Under the pieces are notes generated by a model, which ran no database searches, was not told where the DNA came from, and was given only the letters and a program-made list of their open reading frames with translations. A stretch of DNA of 64,000 bases. Source: Hyphomicrobium sp. (GTDB lineage Bacteria; Pseudomonadota; Alphaproteobacteria; Rhizobiales; Hyphomicrobiaceae). The stretch is taken from NCBI GenBank assembly GCA_021732485.1, contig JAKFUV010000013.1, positions 132,231-196,230 of the forward strand, given 5' to 3'. Position 1 is the first letter of the stretch. Every line of letters starts with the position of its first letter. Positions 27,356 through 37,012 of this stretch are shown piece by piece. The position numbers were made by a program, and so were the translations under genes.

Positions 27356-28363
27356 TCACGCGGCTCCGAGAAGCGCCGATCGCCGGGCACGCTGCGCTTC
27401 GACAATATCGCGGGCCTCGGCCAAGACCGACGCCGCAGCGCCCGCTCGCGTCGCATGTTCGCTGAGGTAACGCCGGAATAACCGCCCGCCGGGTTCGCCG
27501 TGATAGAGGCCGAGCACGTGGCGCGTGACGTTCGAAAGCCGGCCACCTTGCGCGATGTGCGCGTCGATATAGGGCAGCAGCGCCGAGATGACATCAGCGC
27601 GTTGACGGCTCGGGCGAGCTTCGCCAAAGACTTTTCGGTCAACATCGGCGAGGATGAACGGATCGTGATACGCGGCACGACCGAGCATGACACCGTCAAC
27701 ATGTTCGAGATGCCGCAAGCTTGCGTCGAGTGACTCGACGCCGCCATTGATGACGATCGTCAATTGCGGCCGAGCCACCTTCAATCGATAAACTCGATCA
27801 TAATTCAGCGGCGGAATTTCACGATTCTCCTTCGGAGAAAGTCCCTGAAGCAAGGCTTTGCGCGCGTGCACCACAAACGTCGTACAGCCCGCATCGGCAA
27901 CCGTGTCGATGAAGCCTTGAAAGTCTTTTTCGCTGTCTTGATCGTCGATTCCAATCCGGCACTTGATGGTGACCGGCATGCGAACAGCGGCCATCATGGC
28001 CGCGACGCAACGCCCGACCAAAGCCGGCTCAGCCATCAGACAGGCGCCGAAGCGGCCCTCTTGAACGCGGTCCGATGGGCAGCCGACGTTCAAGTTGATT
28101 TCGTCATACCCGAACGCAGCACCGATCTGTGCGGCGTCCGAGAGTTTGGCTGGATCTGAGCCGCCGAGCTGAAGCGCGATGGGATGCTCGATCGCTGAGA
28201 ACCCAATAAGCCGCGCGCGGTCGCCGTGGATGATCGCATCGGCCGTCACCATTTCAGTGTACAGCCGCGCATGACTCGAAAGCGCCCGGTGGAAAACGCG
28301 GCAATGCCGGTCCGTCCAATCCATCATTGGGGCGACGCAGAAGCGATGTGACCGGCTGGCCAT
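27356..28363 (-). CDS. dusA: tRNA-dihydrouridine(20/20a) synthase
   Basis: FMN-dependent tRNA dihydrouridine synthase of 335 residues that reduces U20/U20a in the D loop. The N-terminal FMN segment is RFCVAPMMDWTDRHCR. EINLNVGCPSDRVQEG follows, with the catalytic Cys slightly downstream in FGACLM, then TIKCRIGID, VHARKALLQGLSPKENR and the phosphate-binding VINGGV...GVMLGRAAYHDP. The KALLQGLSPKENR motif separates DusA from DusB/DusC. The ATG at 28363 is chosen (MASRSHRFCVAPMMDWT); the frame continues 16 codons upstream without support. It is followed by the TauE permease. Confidence 0.95.
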   Translation of the reverse strand: MASRSHRFCVAPMMDWTDRHCRVFHRALSSHARLYTEMVTADAIIHGDRARLIGFSAIEHPIALQLGGSDPAKLSDAAQIGAAFGYDEINLNVGCPSDRVQEGRFGACLMAEPALVGRCVAAMMAAVRMPVTIKCRIGIDDQDSEKDFQGFIDTVADAGCTTFVVHARKALLQGLSPKENREIPPLNYDRVYRLKVARPQLTIVINGGVESLDASLRHLEHVDGVMLGRAAYHDPFILADVDRKVFGEARPSRQRADVISALLPYIDAHIAQGGRLSNVTRHVLGLYHGEPGGRLFRRYLSEHATRAGAAASVLAEARDIVEAQRARRSALLGAA

Positions 28364-28611
28364 GAATATCTCTAATATCGCCACGCGGTGGCGGCGATGC
28401 CGTTTCACCACATTACCGATGCAGCTTCCAGTTGCTTATGCAAATCGCGGAACGAGCTGATTCGGCTGCAAAGCAATGGCGGCGCATTCATGCAACCCAG
28501 CGGCCGGTTGTTGCCGCCATGTGACGCGATACACTATTGGACTGTCGGTGCGCCGATTGTGCCCCGTTGTCAGGCCAAACGTGCTGTGCTTTGGTCGAGG
28601 CAAGGGGATTC

Positions 28612-29088
28612 ATGCCGATCTTGCGCAACCGCATTGTGAAAATCGTCGCGCTGCTGAGCGTGATGATGCATGCCTACGCGTTCGTCGGTCACTCCGCCGG
28701 CATGATGCAACGCTCGGCGCTCGTCCAAGCCGCAGGGACATCTTCTTCGGCTGAAACGGCCGTCTTGGCCCAGATTACCGCCGCAACAGTCATGTGCCGG
28801 CCATCGTCGATGCCCGATCCGTCATCGTCACAGGCCGGACAATCAACTGACCAGACGGCCACCAACGAGTCGGCCACCAACGAGCCGGGGAGCACAAACG
28901 ATAAGTTTGGCGCGTCGTGTCCCATTTGTTCGGGTGCGGCTGTCGCCCATCCGCTGCCGCCGCCAAGCACAGTGCTCTTGGATCGGCTTGCCGTCGTCAC
29001 CGAGGTCGAGCCGACAGCCGATATTGCTAGCGCACATCTGACGCGCGATAGCCTCCCGCCGCCGCGCGGACCGCCCGCCAACGTCTGA
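28612..29088 (+). CDS. DUF2946-like exported protein
   Basis: Exported protein of 158 residues: signal peptide or anchor (IVKIVALLSVMMHAYAFVGH), a low-complexity Ser/Thr/Asn/Gln linker with a 15-base tandem repeat in the DNA near 28855-28885, a CPIC pair at residues 103-106, and the C-terminal RDSLPPPRGPPANV typical of DUF2946. DUF2946 genes often accompany TonB receptors and copper genes. AAGGGG lies four bases before the ATG at 28612. It is first in a plus-strand run with a TonB receptor and a DUF1775 protein, divergent from dusA across 248 bp. Its mechanism is unknown. Confidence 0.72.
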   Translation: MPILRNRIVKIVALLSVMMHAYAFVGHSAGMMQRSALVQAAGTSSSAETAVLAQITAATVMCRPSSMPDPSSSQAGQSTDQTATNESATNEPGSTNDKFGASCPICSGAAVAHPLPPPSTVLLDRLAVVTEVEPTADIASAHLTRDSLPPPRGPPANV

Positions 29089-29097
29089 GATAGGTCT

Positions 29098-29113
29098 AAT
29101 CACCCCGGTGATT
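29098..29113. promoter_or_regulatory. Palindrome ahead of the TonB receptor gene
   Basis: AATCACC-CC-GGTGATT: seven-base perfect arms with a two-base centre, 10 bp after the DUF2946 stop and 60 bp before the receptor's ATG. A second weaker CG hairpin (CGCGC...GCGCG) follows at about 29117-29135. The pair could be an operator, a leader structure or a terminator; which one cannot be decided. Confidence 0.4.
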
Positions 29114-29172
29114 GCTCGCGCGGCCTTGCGCGCGTGACCGGGTACCCTCCTCAGTCCTGGAAATATCTTCAT

Positions 29173-31461
29173 ATGACCCGAATTCCACAAGCTGCCTTGC
29201 GTGGCTGGATCGCGTTGAGCGCATTTGCAACGGTCGCCGCCGCACAAGACGCCCCGCCGGCCGTCGACCTGCCGTCTGTCGTCGTTGTGCAACCGAAGTC
29301 CGCCACGCCTTCGATCAAAAAGAAAGCGCCGATAAAGACGACGGCTGCTGTAACGACGACGGACGTACCCCAGGCGCTGCCGCCGGGTTCGACTGGCGAC
29401 GCCACCAATAATGAGCCAGGCACCGGGACTGCCGCTACCGGAAGTGCCGCAATAGTTCCTGACACTAGGTCTGGCAGTTTGTCAGTGCCCAACACCGATG
29501 AAGCACGAGCAGACCTGCGCACAATTCCCGGCGGCGTCAGCCTCGTTACAGACAAAGACTACAAAGGCAGCACCCCGTCCGCGACGATCAAAGACGCGCT
29601 CGACTATGTTCCGGGGGTCTTCGTTCAGCCAAAATTCGGTGAAGACAGCCGGCTATCCATTCGCGGCTCCGGGCTGTCGCGCAATTTCCATGGCCGCGGA
29701 ATTTCCCTCCTGATGGACGGCATCATCCCAATCTCGACCGCTGACGGAGCCAGCGACTTTCAGGAAATCGATCCGACCGCCTTTCGCTATATTGAGGTCT
29801 ACAAGGGTGCCAACGCACTCCGCTTTGGCGCCAATTCACTCGGTGGCGCGATCAATTTTGTCATGCCAACGGGCTACGATGCGGATGTGTTTGGCGCCCG
29901 CGTCGACATCGGTAGCTTCGGCTTTCACAAACTGTCCGCGAGTTCGGGAGCCGTCGCCGGGCCAGTCGATTATTTCATTACCGCGACGGCGCAAGAGCAG
30001 GATGGATTTCGTGACCATAGCGATGGCGAAAGCCAACGGGGTGCCTTCAATGTCGGCGTGCGCTTGAGCGACGATGTTGAAACGAGATTTTATTTAAATG
30101 CGAACCGGGTCCGTCAAAATATTCCAGGCACCGTGACGCGCGATGAAGCCTTGTCAAACCCACGGGGTGCTTTTGTTCGGCCGGGCGAACCCGCCGGATT
30201 TCTTGGCATTGGCAACGACAATGTCGATCGCGACTTTGAACGAAATCTCGACTCCCTGCGCGTTGCCAACAAGACGGCCATCCGCTTGCTGCCCGGAACA
30301 TTGGCGGAAGTCGGCGGGTTTTATTTCGAGCGTCGCCTCGACCACCCGATCTTGCTCGTCGTCGACAACAAGAACGACGAATATGGCGGGTTCGCCCGAC
30401 TGACCAACAACAGCCTCATCGGTGATCACAAAAACCGCTTTGTCGCAGGTATCAGTATCCACAACGGCGACGTCCGCGCGCGGACGTATCGGACGATTCT
30501 TGGTGGCCGGGGTGCCCTGCTGTCTGATGCCGACCAAATCTCGAAAACGACGACGGTTTATGCTGAAAATGCATTTTCGGTTCTTCCCAGCGTGGCGATC
30601 ATCGGTGGTCTGCAGTACGCAAGTATCGAGCGCGAATTGGTCGACCTTGATACGATCGGCAATGATCAATCGCGAGCTGCCGAATTTGATTTCTGGTCAC
30701 CCAAAATCGGTTTTCTCTGGGACGTCTCCGAAAGCGCACAAGTCTTTGGCAATGTCTCTCGCAGCAGCGAAGCGCCGACATTCAACGAAATTACACTGAA
30801 CGCCGGCAACGTTCTGGCGCTCGATGTGCAAGACGCGACAACCTATGAGATCGGCGCGCGCGGGTCACTGCCCGGTGTCACCTGGGACGTCTCCCTCTAT
30901 CGTGCCAATCTCGACAACGAGTTCCAGTGCCTCTCGACAGGCAGTGTTGGGACTTGCACGCAGATCAACATCGACAAGAGTATCCATCAAGGCGTTGAGC
31001 TCGGTTTCGGGGCCGAGTTGATATCCGGCATTTTTGAACCTGGTTCGCGTCGAGACAGTCTTTGGCTCAATACGGCCTATACCTTCAGCGATTTCCGTTT
31101 CGACGAAGATGCAGTCTTCGGCGACAACGAGCTTCCAGGCGCACCACGCCATTTCCTGCGTGCTGAACTTCTCTACAAACATCCATCCGGCATTTACGCG
31201 GGTCCAAATGTTGAGTGGGTTCCGGACGCTTACTTCGCTGATAGCGCCAACACGCTGTCGACGAAAGCCTATGCGCTGCTTGGCGCCAAGGTCGGCTTCG
31301 ATGACGGCGGTCGCGTATCAGCCTATCTCGAAGCCCGCAACCTCACCGACGAAACTTACATTGCCAGCACCAGCATTGCGACAATCGCGAACGCCAGCAG
31401 CGCGTTGTTCGAACCTGGCAACGGCCGCGCTGTTTACGGTGGTGTTCAGGTCAGATGGTGA
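29173..31461 (+). CDS. TonB-dependent outer membrane receptor
   Basis: Outer membrane receptor of 762 residues. A signal peptide is followed by an unusually long Thr/Pro/Lys-rich stretch (about residues 25-100). The plug domain has IKDALDYVPGVFVQPKFG, RLSIRGSGLSRNFHGRGISL and VYKGANALRFGANSLGGAIN. The 22-strand barrel ends in the usual aromatic terminus (YGGVQVRW). The plug is FecA-like, but the substrate cannot be read from sequence. Neighbours of DUF2946 and DUF1775 (YcnI-like) type point to copper or another metal complex. The ATG at 29173 is preferred over 29134 because the signal peptide then starts correctly. Confidence 0.9.
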   Translation: MTRIPQAALRGWIALSAFATVAAAQDAPPAVDLPSVVVVQPKSATPSIKKKAPIKTTAAVTTTDVPQALPPGSTGDATNNEPGTGTAATGSAAIVPDTRSGSLSVPNTDEARADLRTIPGGVSLVTDKDYKGSTPSATIKDALDYVPGVFVQPKFGEDSRLSIRGSGLSRNFHGRGISLLMDGIIPISTADGASDFQEIDPTAFRYIEVYKGANALRFGANSLGGAINFVMPTGYDADVFGARVDIGSFGFHKLSASSGAVAGPVDYFITATAQEQDGFRDHSDGESQRGAFNVGVRLSDDVETRFYLNANRVRQNIPGTVTRDEALSNPRGAFVRPGEPAGFLGIGNDNVDRDFERNLDSLRVANKTAIRLLPGTLAEVGGFYFERRLDHPILLVVDNKNDEYGGFARLTNNSLIGDHKNRFVAGISIHNGDVRARTYRTILGGRGALLSDADQISKTTTVYAENAFSVLPSVAIIGGLQYASIERELVDLDTIGNDQSRAAEFDFWSPKIGFLWDVSESAQVFGNVSRSSEAPTFNEITLNAGNVLALDVQDATTYEIGARGSLPGVTWDVSLYRANLDNEFQCLSTGSVGTCTQINIDKSIHQGVELGFGAELISGIFEPGSRRDSLWLNTAYTFSDFRFDEDAVFGDNELPGAPRHFLRAELLYKHPSGIYAGPNVEWVPDAYFADSANTLSTKAYALLGAKVGFDDGGRVSAYLEARNLTDETYIASTSIATIANASSALFEPGNGRAVYGGVQVRW

Positions 31462-31510
31462 GCGACATGCGAGGCGGTTCGATGTCACCTTTTTGCAAGG
31501 AATTGAGACG

Positions 31511-32077
31511 ATGATGACACGGTTCGGTCCGGCATGGTGCGCGCTTCGATTGAGCATCGTCATGCCTCTGCTCGTCGCTGGCTCGCTAGAACCTCAAGCG
31601 CACGTGACGATTGACAACGCGCAGTCGCAACGAGGATCATTCAAGGCGCGCTTTAACGTTACGCACGGCTGCGACGGATCGCCGACGAACGAGGTGCGGA
31701 TCACGATCCCCGAGGGTGTGATTGGCGTCAAACCGATGCCCAAACCGGGCTGGAGCTTGGCAACGACCCGTGGCCAATATGCCAAGTCGTACGACTACTT
31801 TCACGGCAAGCAAGTTGCCGAGGGCGTCACGTCAGTCCGATGGAGCGGTGGCAAACTTTTGAACGAGCACGTCGATGAATTTGTGCTCAGCATCTATGTC
31901 ACCGACGCATTCAAACCCGGCGATATTGTCCATTTCCCGGTTGAACAAATTTGCGACGCCGGCAAGCTTTTGTGGGTTGAAAAACCTGCCGCCGGCCAAG
32001 ATGCGCACACATTAAAAGCTCCCGCGCCTGGCATTAAGATTCTGCCCGCAAACGATGATCGCAAGTCAAGTCATTGA
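31511..32077 (+). CDS. YcnI-like DUF1775 exported protein
   Basis: Periplasmic protein of 188 residues. After the signal peptide, the mature N-terminus begins with a histidine (AHVTID, His31). YcnI-type proteins bind copper through such an N-terminal His with an acidic and a Trp residue. The domain shows NEVRITIPEGVIGVKPMPKPG, KSYDYFHGK, VRWSGG and FPVEQICDAGKLLWVEKP, all characteristic of DUF1775. AAGGA lies nine bases before the ATG at 31511. It begins 49 bp after the TonB receptor stop, same strand. Likely role: periplasmic handling of the metal imported by the receptor (inference). Confidence 0.85.
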   Translation: MMTRFGPAWCALRLSIVMPLLVAGSLEPQAHVTIDNAQSQRGSFKARFNVTHGCDGSPTNEVRITIPEGVIGVKPMPKPGWSLATTRGQYAKSYDYFHGKQVAEGVTSVRWSGGKLLNEHVDEFVLSIYVTDAFKPGDIVHFPVEQICDAGKLLWVEKPAAGQDAHTLKAPAPGIKILPANDDRKSSH

Positions 32078-32230
32078 TTGGCCGAAATTTTATTGAACAT
32101 TTTTTCGTTAACCCTCGGCCGCAGGCAGTCGCCAAAAAAATTTCGGTCGGCCGTAACGTTGGGGCGCAGGGCGACGTAGCGTAGTGGTATGAATTGTATC
32201 GAGCGCGTTACTAGGTGCTGGGGCGACGGT

Positions 32231-32251
32231 AAAAGTCGCAAGGAGACTTTT
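32231..32251 (+). promoter_or_regulatory. Hairpin holding the ribosome binding site of the SoxYZ-like gene
   Basis: AAAAGTC (32231-32237) pairs perfectly with GACTTTT (32245-32251) around the loop GCAAGGA. The AAGGAG ribosome binding site lies in the loop and first stem base, four bases before the ATG at 32255 counted from the stem end. It could limit ribosome access and act as a translational or temperature switch (inference). Confidence 0.4.
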
Positions 32252-32254
32252 CAG

Positions 32255-33079
32255 ATGCGAATTCGCAAATTGACATCATTGTCGGTTTTCGCTGCGGCCC
32301 TCTCAATGGTGGCCGTCAGTGCGGTGAGTGTCCAAGCCGACGAGTCGGCGAAGAGCCCCGAGTGGCAGTCGCTGCACAAGGACGTCTTTGCGAACCGTGA
32401 CATCCTCGATGGTGCAGGCGTCATGACGCTCGACGCGCCGATCCGCGCCGAAGACGCGGCGGTTGTTCCGCTGACCGTAAAGATGCCGGCGAAGTTCGCT
32501 AGCGGCGTCAAAGTTCTGACAATCATCGTCGACAAGAACCCGTCGCCTGTCGTCGGCACATTCACCTATGGCCCAGCCGCCGGCAGCGGCGATCGCATGC
32601 TGTCGACACGCGTTCGCATCGACCAATATTCCGATGTGCGGGCCGTCGCCGAAACAAACGATGGCAAGCTCTATATGATCTCGCGCTTCGTGAAAGCATC
32701 GGGCGGCTGCTCGGCGCCCGCCAGCAAGGATGCGGAAGAAGCTGCCAAATCACTCGGAAAAATGCAGATCAAGACGGCGTTGGCGAAAAACCCGGCCGGC
32801 CTCGCGCAGGAAGCGCAAATCATGATCAAGCATCCCAATAACTCGGGCTTGGCAATGGATCAACTGACGGGGCTCTACGCGCCAGCCCACTTCGTCAACA
32901 AGATTGCGATCAAGAGCGGCGACAAACTTGTGTTCACGATGGAAGGTGGCATCTCGATCAGTGAGGATCCGAACTTGCGCTTTTCCTATGAGGGCAGCCC
33001 CGCCGATCCCATGACGGTGCAAGCCGAAGATTCCAACGGCATGCAGTTTGCGGGCAAGTCACCAGCCAGCCAATCGTAG
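32255..33079 (+). CDS. Fused SoxYZ-like sulfur carrier protein
   Basis: Exported protein of 274 residues. The signal peptide ends near residue 28 (VSVQADES). The SoxY-like part covers about residues 35-155, and its C-terminal swinging-arm cysteine lies in ASGGCSAP (Cys152), analogous to GGCGG of SoxY. The SoxZ-like beta-sandwich covers about residues 170-265 (EAQIMIKHPNNSGLAMD, GDKLVFTMEGGISISEDPN). This one-chain fusion is the type annotated as a quinoprotein-dehydrogenase-associated SoxYZ-like carrier. Start: ATG 32255, AAGGAG nine bases upstream inside a small hairpin. Bases 32078-32254 before it also hold a long imperfect inverted repeat (GGCCGAAATTTT near 32082). It leads into soxC and soxD. 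Confidence 0.87.
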   Translation: MRIRKLTSLSVFAAALSMVAVSAVSVQADESAKSPEWQSLHKDVFANRDILDGAGVMTLDAPIRAEDAAVVPLTVKMPAKFASGVKVLTIIVDKNPSPVVGTFTYGPAAGSGDRMLSTRVRIDQYSDVRAVAETNDGKLYMISRFVKASGGCSAPASKDAEEAAKSLGKMQIKTALAKNPAGLAQEAQIMIKHPNNSGLAMDQLTGLYAPAHFVNKIAIKSGDKLVFTMEGGISISEDPNLRFSYEGSPADPMTVQAEDSNGMQFAGKSPASQS

Positions 33080-33123
33080 CCGCCTGGCGTGTTGCGCGTG
33101 ACGCAGCCGGCAAGGCTCAGGTG

Positions 33124-34425
33124 ATGGCCGCTTCGCTCAACGCTGACGATCTTCAAGCCGTGGCCGGCGGTGGTCTCCTGCACCGCCGGCTTCTCTTGAA
33201 ATCCGGATTGGCGATGGCCACAGCGCTAGCCGCCCCAACCGTCGCGCAGTCGGCTGGGCCAGATGCGCCGCCGGTGCTGCCGGAAAATCCCTCATCTCCT
33301 TCGTGGTTGCATCAGCCCGGAAAGCCATTCAGCAGCTACGGTTCGCCATCGCGATTTGAAAATCGCGTCATCCGCAGCATCGGCGCCAATCGCGATTTGC
33401 CCGGCAACGGCGTTTCGTGGACCCCGCTTGAATCGCTCGAAGGCATCATCACGCCAAGCAGCCTGCATTTCGAGCGCCACCACAATGGCGTGCCCGATAT
33501 CGACCCGGCGCAGCACCGGCTCGCCATTCACGGTGACGTTTCGGCGCCGCAAATGTTCACGATCGACAATCTGCTGCGCTATCCGATGCGCACGCAAACA
33601 CTCGTCATAGAATGCGGCGGCAACAGCAACGCCGGGTGGCACTACGAACCGATCCAGCGCTCCGTCGGCGCATTTCACGGGCTTGTTTCATGTAGCGAGT
33701 GGACCGGTGTGCCGCTGGCCATTTTGCTCGATCAGGTCGGCGTCGATCCGAAAGCCTCTTGGGTCATTGCCGAGGGCGGCGACGCAGCCATCATGAATGT
33801 CAGCATTCCACTCGCGAAGCTGATGGATGATGCGATCGTCGCGCTTTATCAAAACGGCGAACGCATCCGCCCGGAGAACGGCTACCCGTTGCGGCTCATC
33901 GTTCCCGGCTGGGAAGGCGTCGTCAACGTCAAGTGGTTACGCCGACTGCACATCACCACCGAGCCGGCCATGGCGCGCAATGAAACGTCGAAATACACCG
34001 AGCTGCTGCCAACCGGCAAAGCCCGCATGTTCACGTTCGTGATGGATGCGAAATCGCTGATCACATCGCCGTCGCCGGGGCAAAAAATGCACGGAGCGAA
34101 CATCTACGAAATCAAAGGCCTTGCCTGGAGCGGACGCGGACGCATCGCCAAGGTGGAGGTGTCGGCCGACGGCGGCAGATCTTGGGCCGAGGCGCTGTTG
34201 CAAGACCCGATTTTGCCACGCTGCTTTACCCGTTTCCGCGCCGCCTGGAACTGGGACGGAAAACCTGCGATTCTCAAAAGCCGCGCCACCGATGAGACCG
34301 GCTATGTGCAGCCCGAGCGCGACGTGCTCGTCGCTGAGCGTGGCCGCAACGGCTACTTCCACTACAACGCCATCGTCGCCTGGGGCATCGACGAGGACGG
34401 GGCTGTCCGCCATGTCTATGCGTAA
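33124..34425 (+). CDS. soxC: Sulfane dehydrogenase molybdoprotein subunit SoxC
   Basis: Molybdenum-cofactor protein of 433 residues, sulfite-oxidase family. An RR-type (Tat) signal is visible in LLHRRLLLKSGLAMATALAA. The Moco-ligand cysteine is Cys164 in VIECGGNSNAGW. SCSEWTGVPL, IPLAKLMDDAIVALYQNGE and PGWEGVVNVKWLRRL follow, and the C-terminal Mo-co dimerisation domain has VEVSADGGRSWAEA. SoxC oxidises carrier-bound sulfane sulfur together with cytochrome SoxD. AAGG lies eight bases before the ATG at 33124. Its stop lies inside the start of soxD, so the two are translationally coupled; 44 bp separate it from the SoxYZ-like gene. Confidence 0.93.
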   Translation: MAASLNADDLQAVAGGGLLHRRLLLKSGLAMATALAAPTVAQSAGPDAPPVLPENPSSPSWLHQPGKPFSSYGSPSRFENRVIRSIGANRDLPGNGVSWTPLESLEGIITPSSLHFERHHNGVPDIDPAQHRLAIHGDVSAPQMFTIDNLLRYPMRTQTLVIECGGNSNAGWHYEPIQRSVGAFHGLVSCSEWTGVPLAILLDQVGVDPKASWVIAEGGDAAIMNVSIPLAKLMDDAIVALYQNGERIRPENGYPLRLIVPGWEGVVNVKWLRRLHITTEPAMARNETSKYTELLPTGKARMFTFVMDAKSLITSPSPGQKMHGANIYEIKGLAWSGRGRIAKVEVSADGGRSWAEALLQDPILPRCFTRFRAAWNWDGKPAILKSRATDETGYVQPERDVLVAERGRNGYFHYNAIVAWGIDEDGAVRHVYA

Positions 34426-34981
34426 CACCACGATGCGGTACGGCACACTCGCGGGCTTGGCACTGGCGGTCTTCGCGACATCGTTGAGCGCCGCCGAGCC
34501 ATTGCCGGGCATCCAGCCGAGATCACAAGCACCGACGTTGGGCACGCCGATGTCCGCAGACGACATCACGGCCTGGAACCTCACGATCTTTCCCGATGGC
34601 CGTGGCTTGCCGCCCGGCCATGGGACGCCGGATCAGGGCGGGACATTATTCGCCGCCCATTGCGAACGCTGCCACGGCGTTGAAGGCCGCGGCGCGACTG
34701 CCGACGAACTTGTCGGACCGCCGACGCCGCCAACGGACGCCGACCCGAACAAATCGATCGGCTCCTATTGGCCCTATGCGACGACGATTTTTGATTTTAT
34801 TCGCCGCAATAAACCGCCGGAGACTTCAGGCTCGCTCAGCAACGACGAAATTTATTCGCTCACGGCCTATTTGCTCGCGGCCAACAAAATCATTGGCACG
34901 CAAGATGTGATCGACGCCAAGTCCCTCGCCCAGGTCAAAATGCCAAATCGCGATGGTTTTGTTCGCATCGACGCGCCCTAA
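34412..34981 (+). CDS. soxD: SoxD-type c-type cytochrome
   Basis: Exported monohaem cytochrome c of 189 residues: signal peptide (LAGLALAVFATSLSAAE), haem site CERCH (Cys84-His88), KSIGSYWPYATTIFDFIRR, and probable axial Met in QVKMPNRDGFVR. The sequence matches the N-terminal haem domain of SoxD and lacks the second haem domain found in some species, so it is a short SoxD. It starts 14 bases before the soxC stop; ATG 34412 and ATG 34418 are both possible. It should accept electrons from SoxC and needs the Ccm system coded at 51-56 kb. Confidence 0.88.
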   Translation: MSMRNTTMRYGTLAGLALAVFATSLSAAEPLPGIQPRSQAPTLGTPMSADDITAWNLTIFPDGRGLPPGHGTPDQGGTLFAAHCERCHGVEGRGATADELVGPPTPPTDADPNKSIGSYWPYATTIFDFIRRNKPPETSGSLSNDEIYSLTAYLLAANKIIGTQDVIDAKSLAQVKMPNRDGFVRIDAP

Positions 34982-35180
34982 CCGCGCGGCGCCACGCTGT
35001 TCGCGCCAGTTCCCCGCCCATGCCAAACCCATGCCTGATTTGTGACAAGCCAGCGCGCCGCACTGGCGGGTCCGATAGGTGTTGAAATCCGACCCCGCGT
35101 GTCCTATTCCCCGGCGTCTGAGCCCACTGGTGGCTCGACCCAATTTCGGCCAGTTGCCGACAACAGTTGAGGAGCAGCTT

Positions 35181-36395
<1,215 letters not shown>

Positions 36396-36435
36396 TGCGA
36401 CGACGTTGGCGTTAACGGTCAAAGGCACGACGACG

Positions 36436-36861
36436 ATGACAGAGGCCGATATCTTTTCGCTGCGCAACGACCTGACGGCGATCGTCAACTCGGTGTTCTC
36501 CGTCGGCTTTGCGATCGTGTCGGGATATATCGTCGGTTTGTGGCTGTTCCTGAAAAGCGCGCCTTTGTCATTACGGATGCTCGCTTTTCTGCTTCTCTCC
36601 TGTGGTTTCGCTTTCTTGGGTGCGCTCACGGCCGGATTGCACGAACTTCTGCTCGGCACCGAGCGCGCTTGGTCCAAACTTCCGACGACGGCAACGGAGA
36701 TTGCAGGCTTTGGCAGCGAACGTCCCGATTGGCTTTATGGGTTGACGATGTATGAAGGCGCCGCCGCCCTCGGCGGCTTGGCGTTCGCCGCTATCTATGT
36801 TGCGCTGTTTTGCCTGACGTTCTTTTATCGCTGGCCTGCAACCCTCAGCGCGAACGCTTGA
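36436..36861 (+). CDS. Four-helix membrane protein, unknown
   Basis: Hydrophobic protein of 141 residues with about four membrane helices: NSVFSVGFAIVSGYIVGLWLF, LRMLAFLLLSCGFAFLGALTA, a short amphipathic stretch with DWLYGLTMYE, then GLAFAAIYVALFCLTFFY. AAAGG lies ten bases before the ATG at 36436. No family is recognised. It lies 40 bp after the carboxyspermidine dehydrogenase and before the decarboxylase on the same strand, so it is probably transcribed with them; any link to polyamines is speculative. Confidence 0.68.
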   Translation: MTEADIFSLRNDLTAIVNSVFSVGFAIVSGYIVGLWLFLKSAPLSLRMLAFLLLSCGFAFLGALTAGLHELLLGTERAWSKLPTTATEIAGFGSERPDWLYGLTMYEGAAALGGLAFAAIYVALFCLTFFYRWPATLSANA

Positions 36862-37012
36862 CGCGCGGTAGGTCGGTCATCGGCCGCTGACACCCTGCCT
36901 GGCCCTGGCACTGCAATCGCCGCGATGCCATATACCAGCGCGCTTACACCTTCGGCAATTCGCCGAACTGGTGATCCATCGCCACCGTCTCGTGCCGCAA
37001 GGAACTTCGTCA

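Noticed and set aside
31034..31510. Upstream part of the frame containing the DUF1775 gene
   Set aside because: It lies within the TonB receptor gene in another frame; the signal peptide and ribosome binding site start the gene at 31511.
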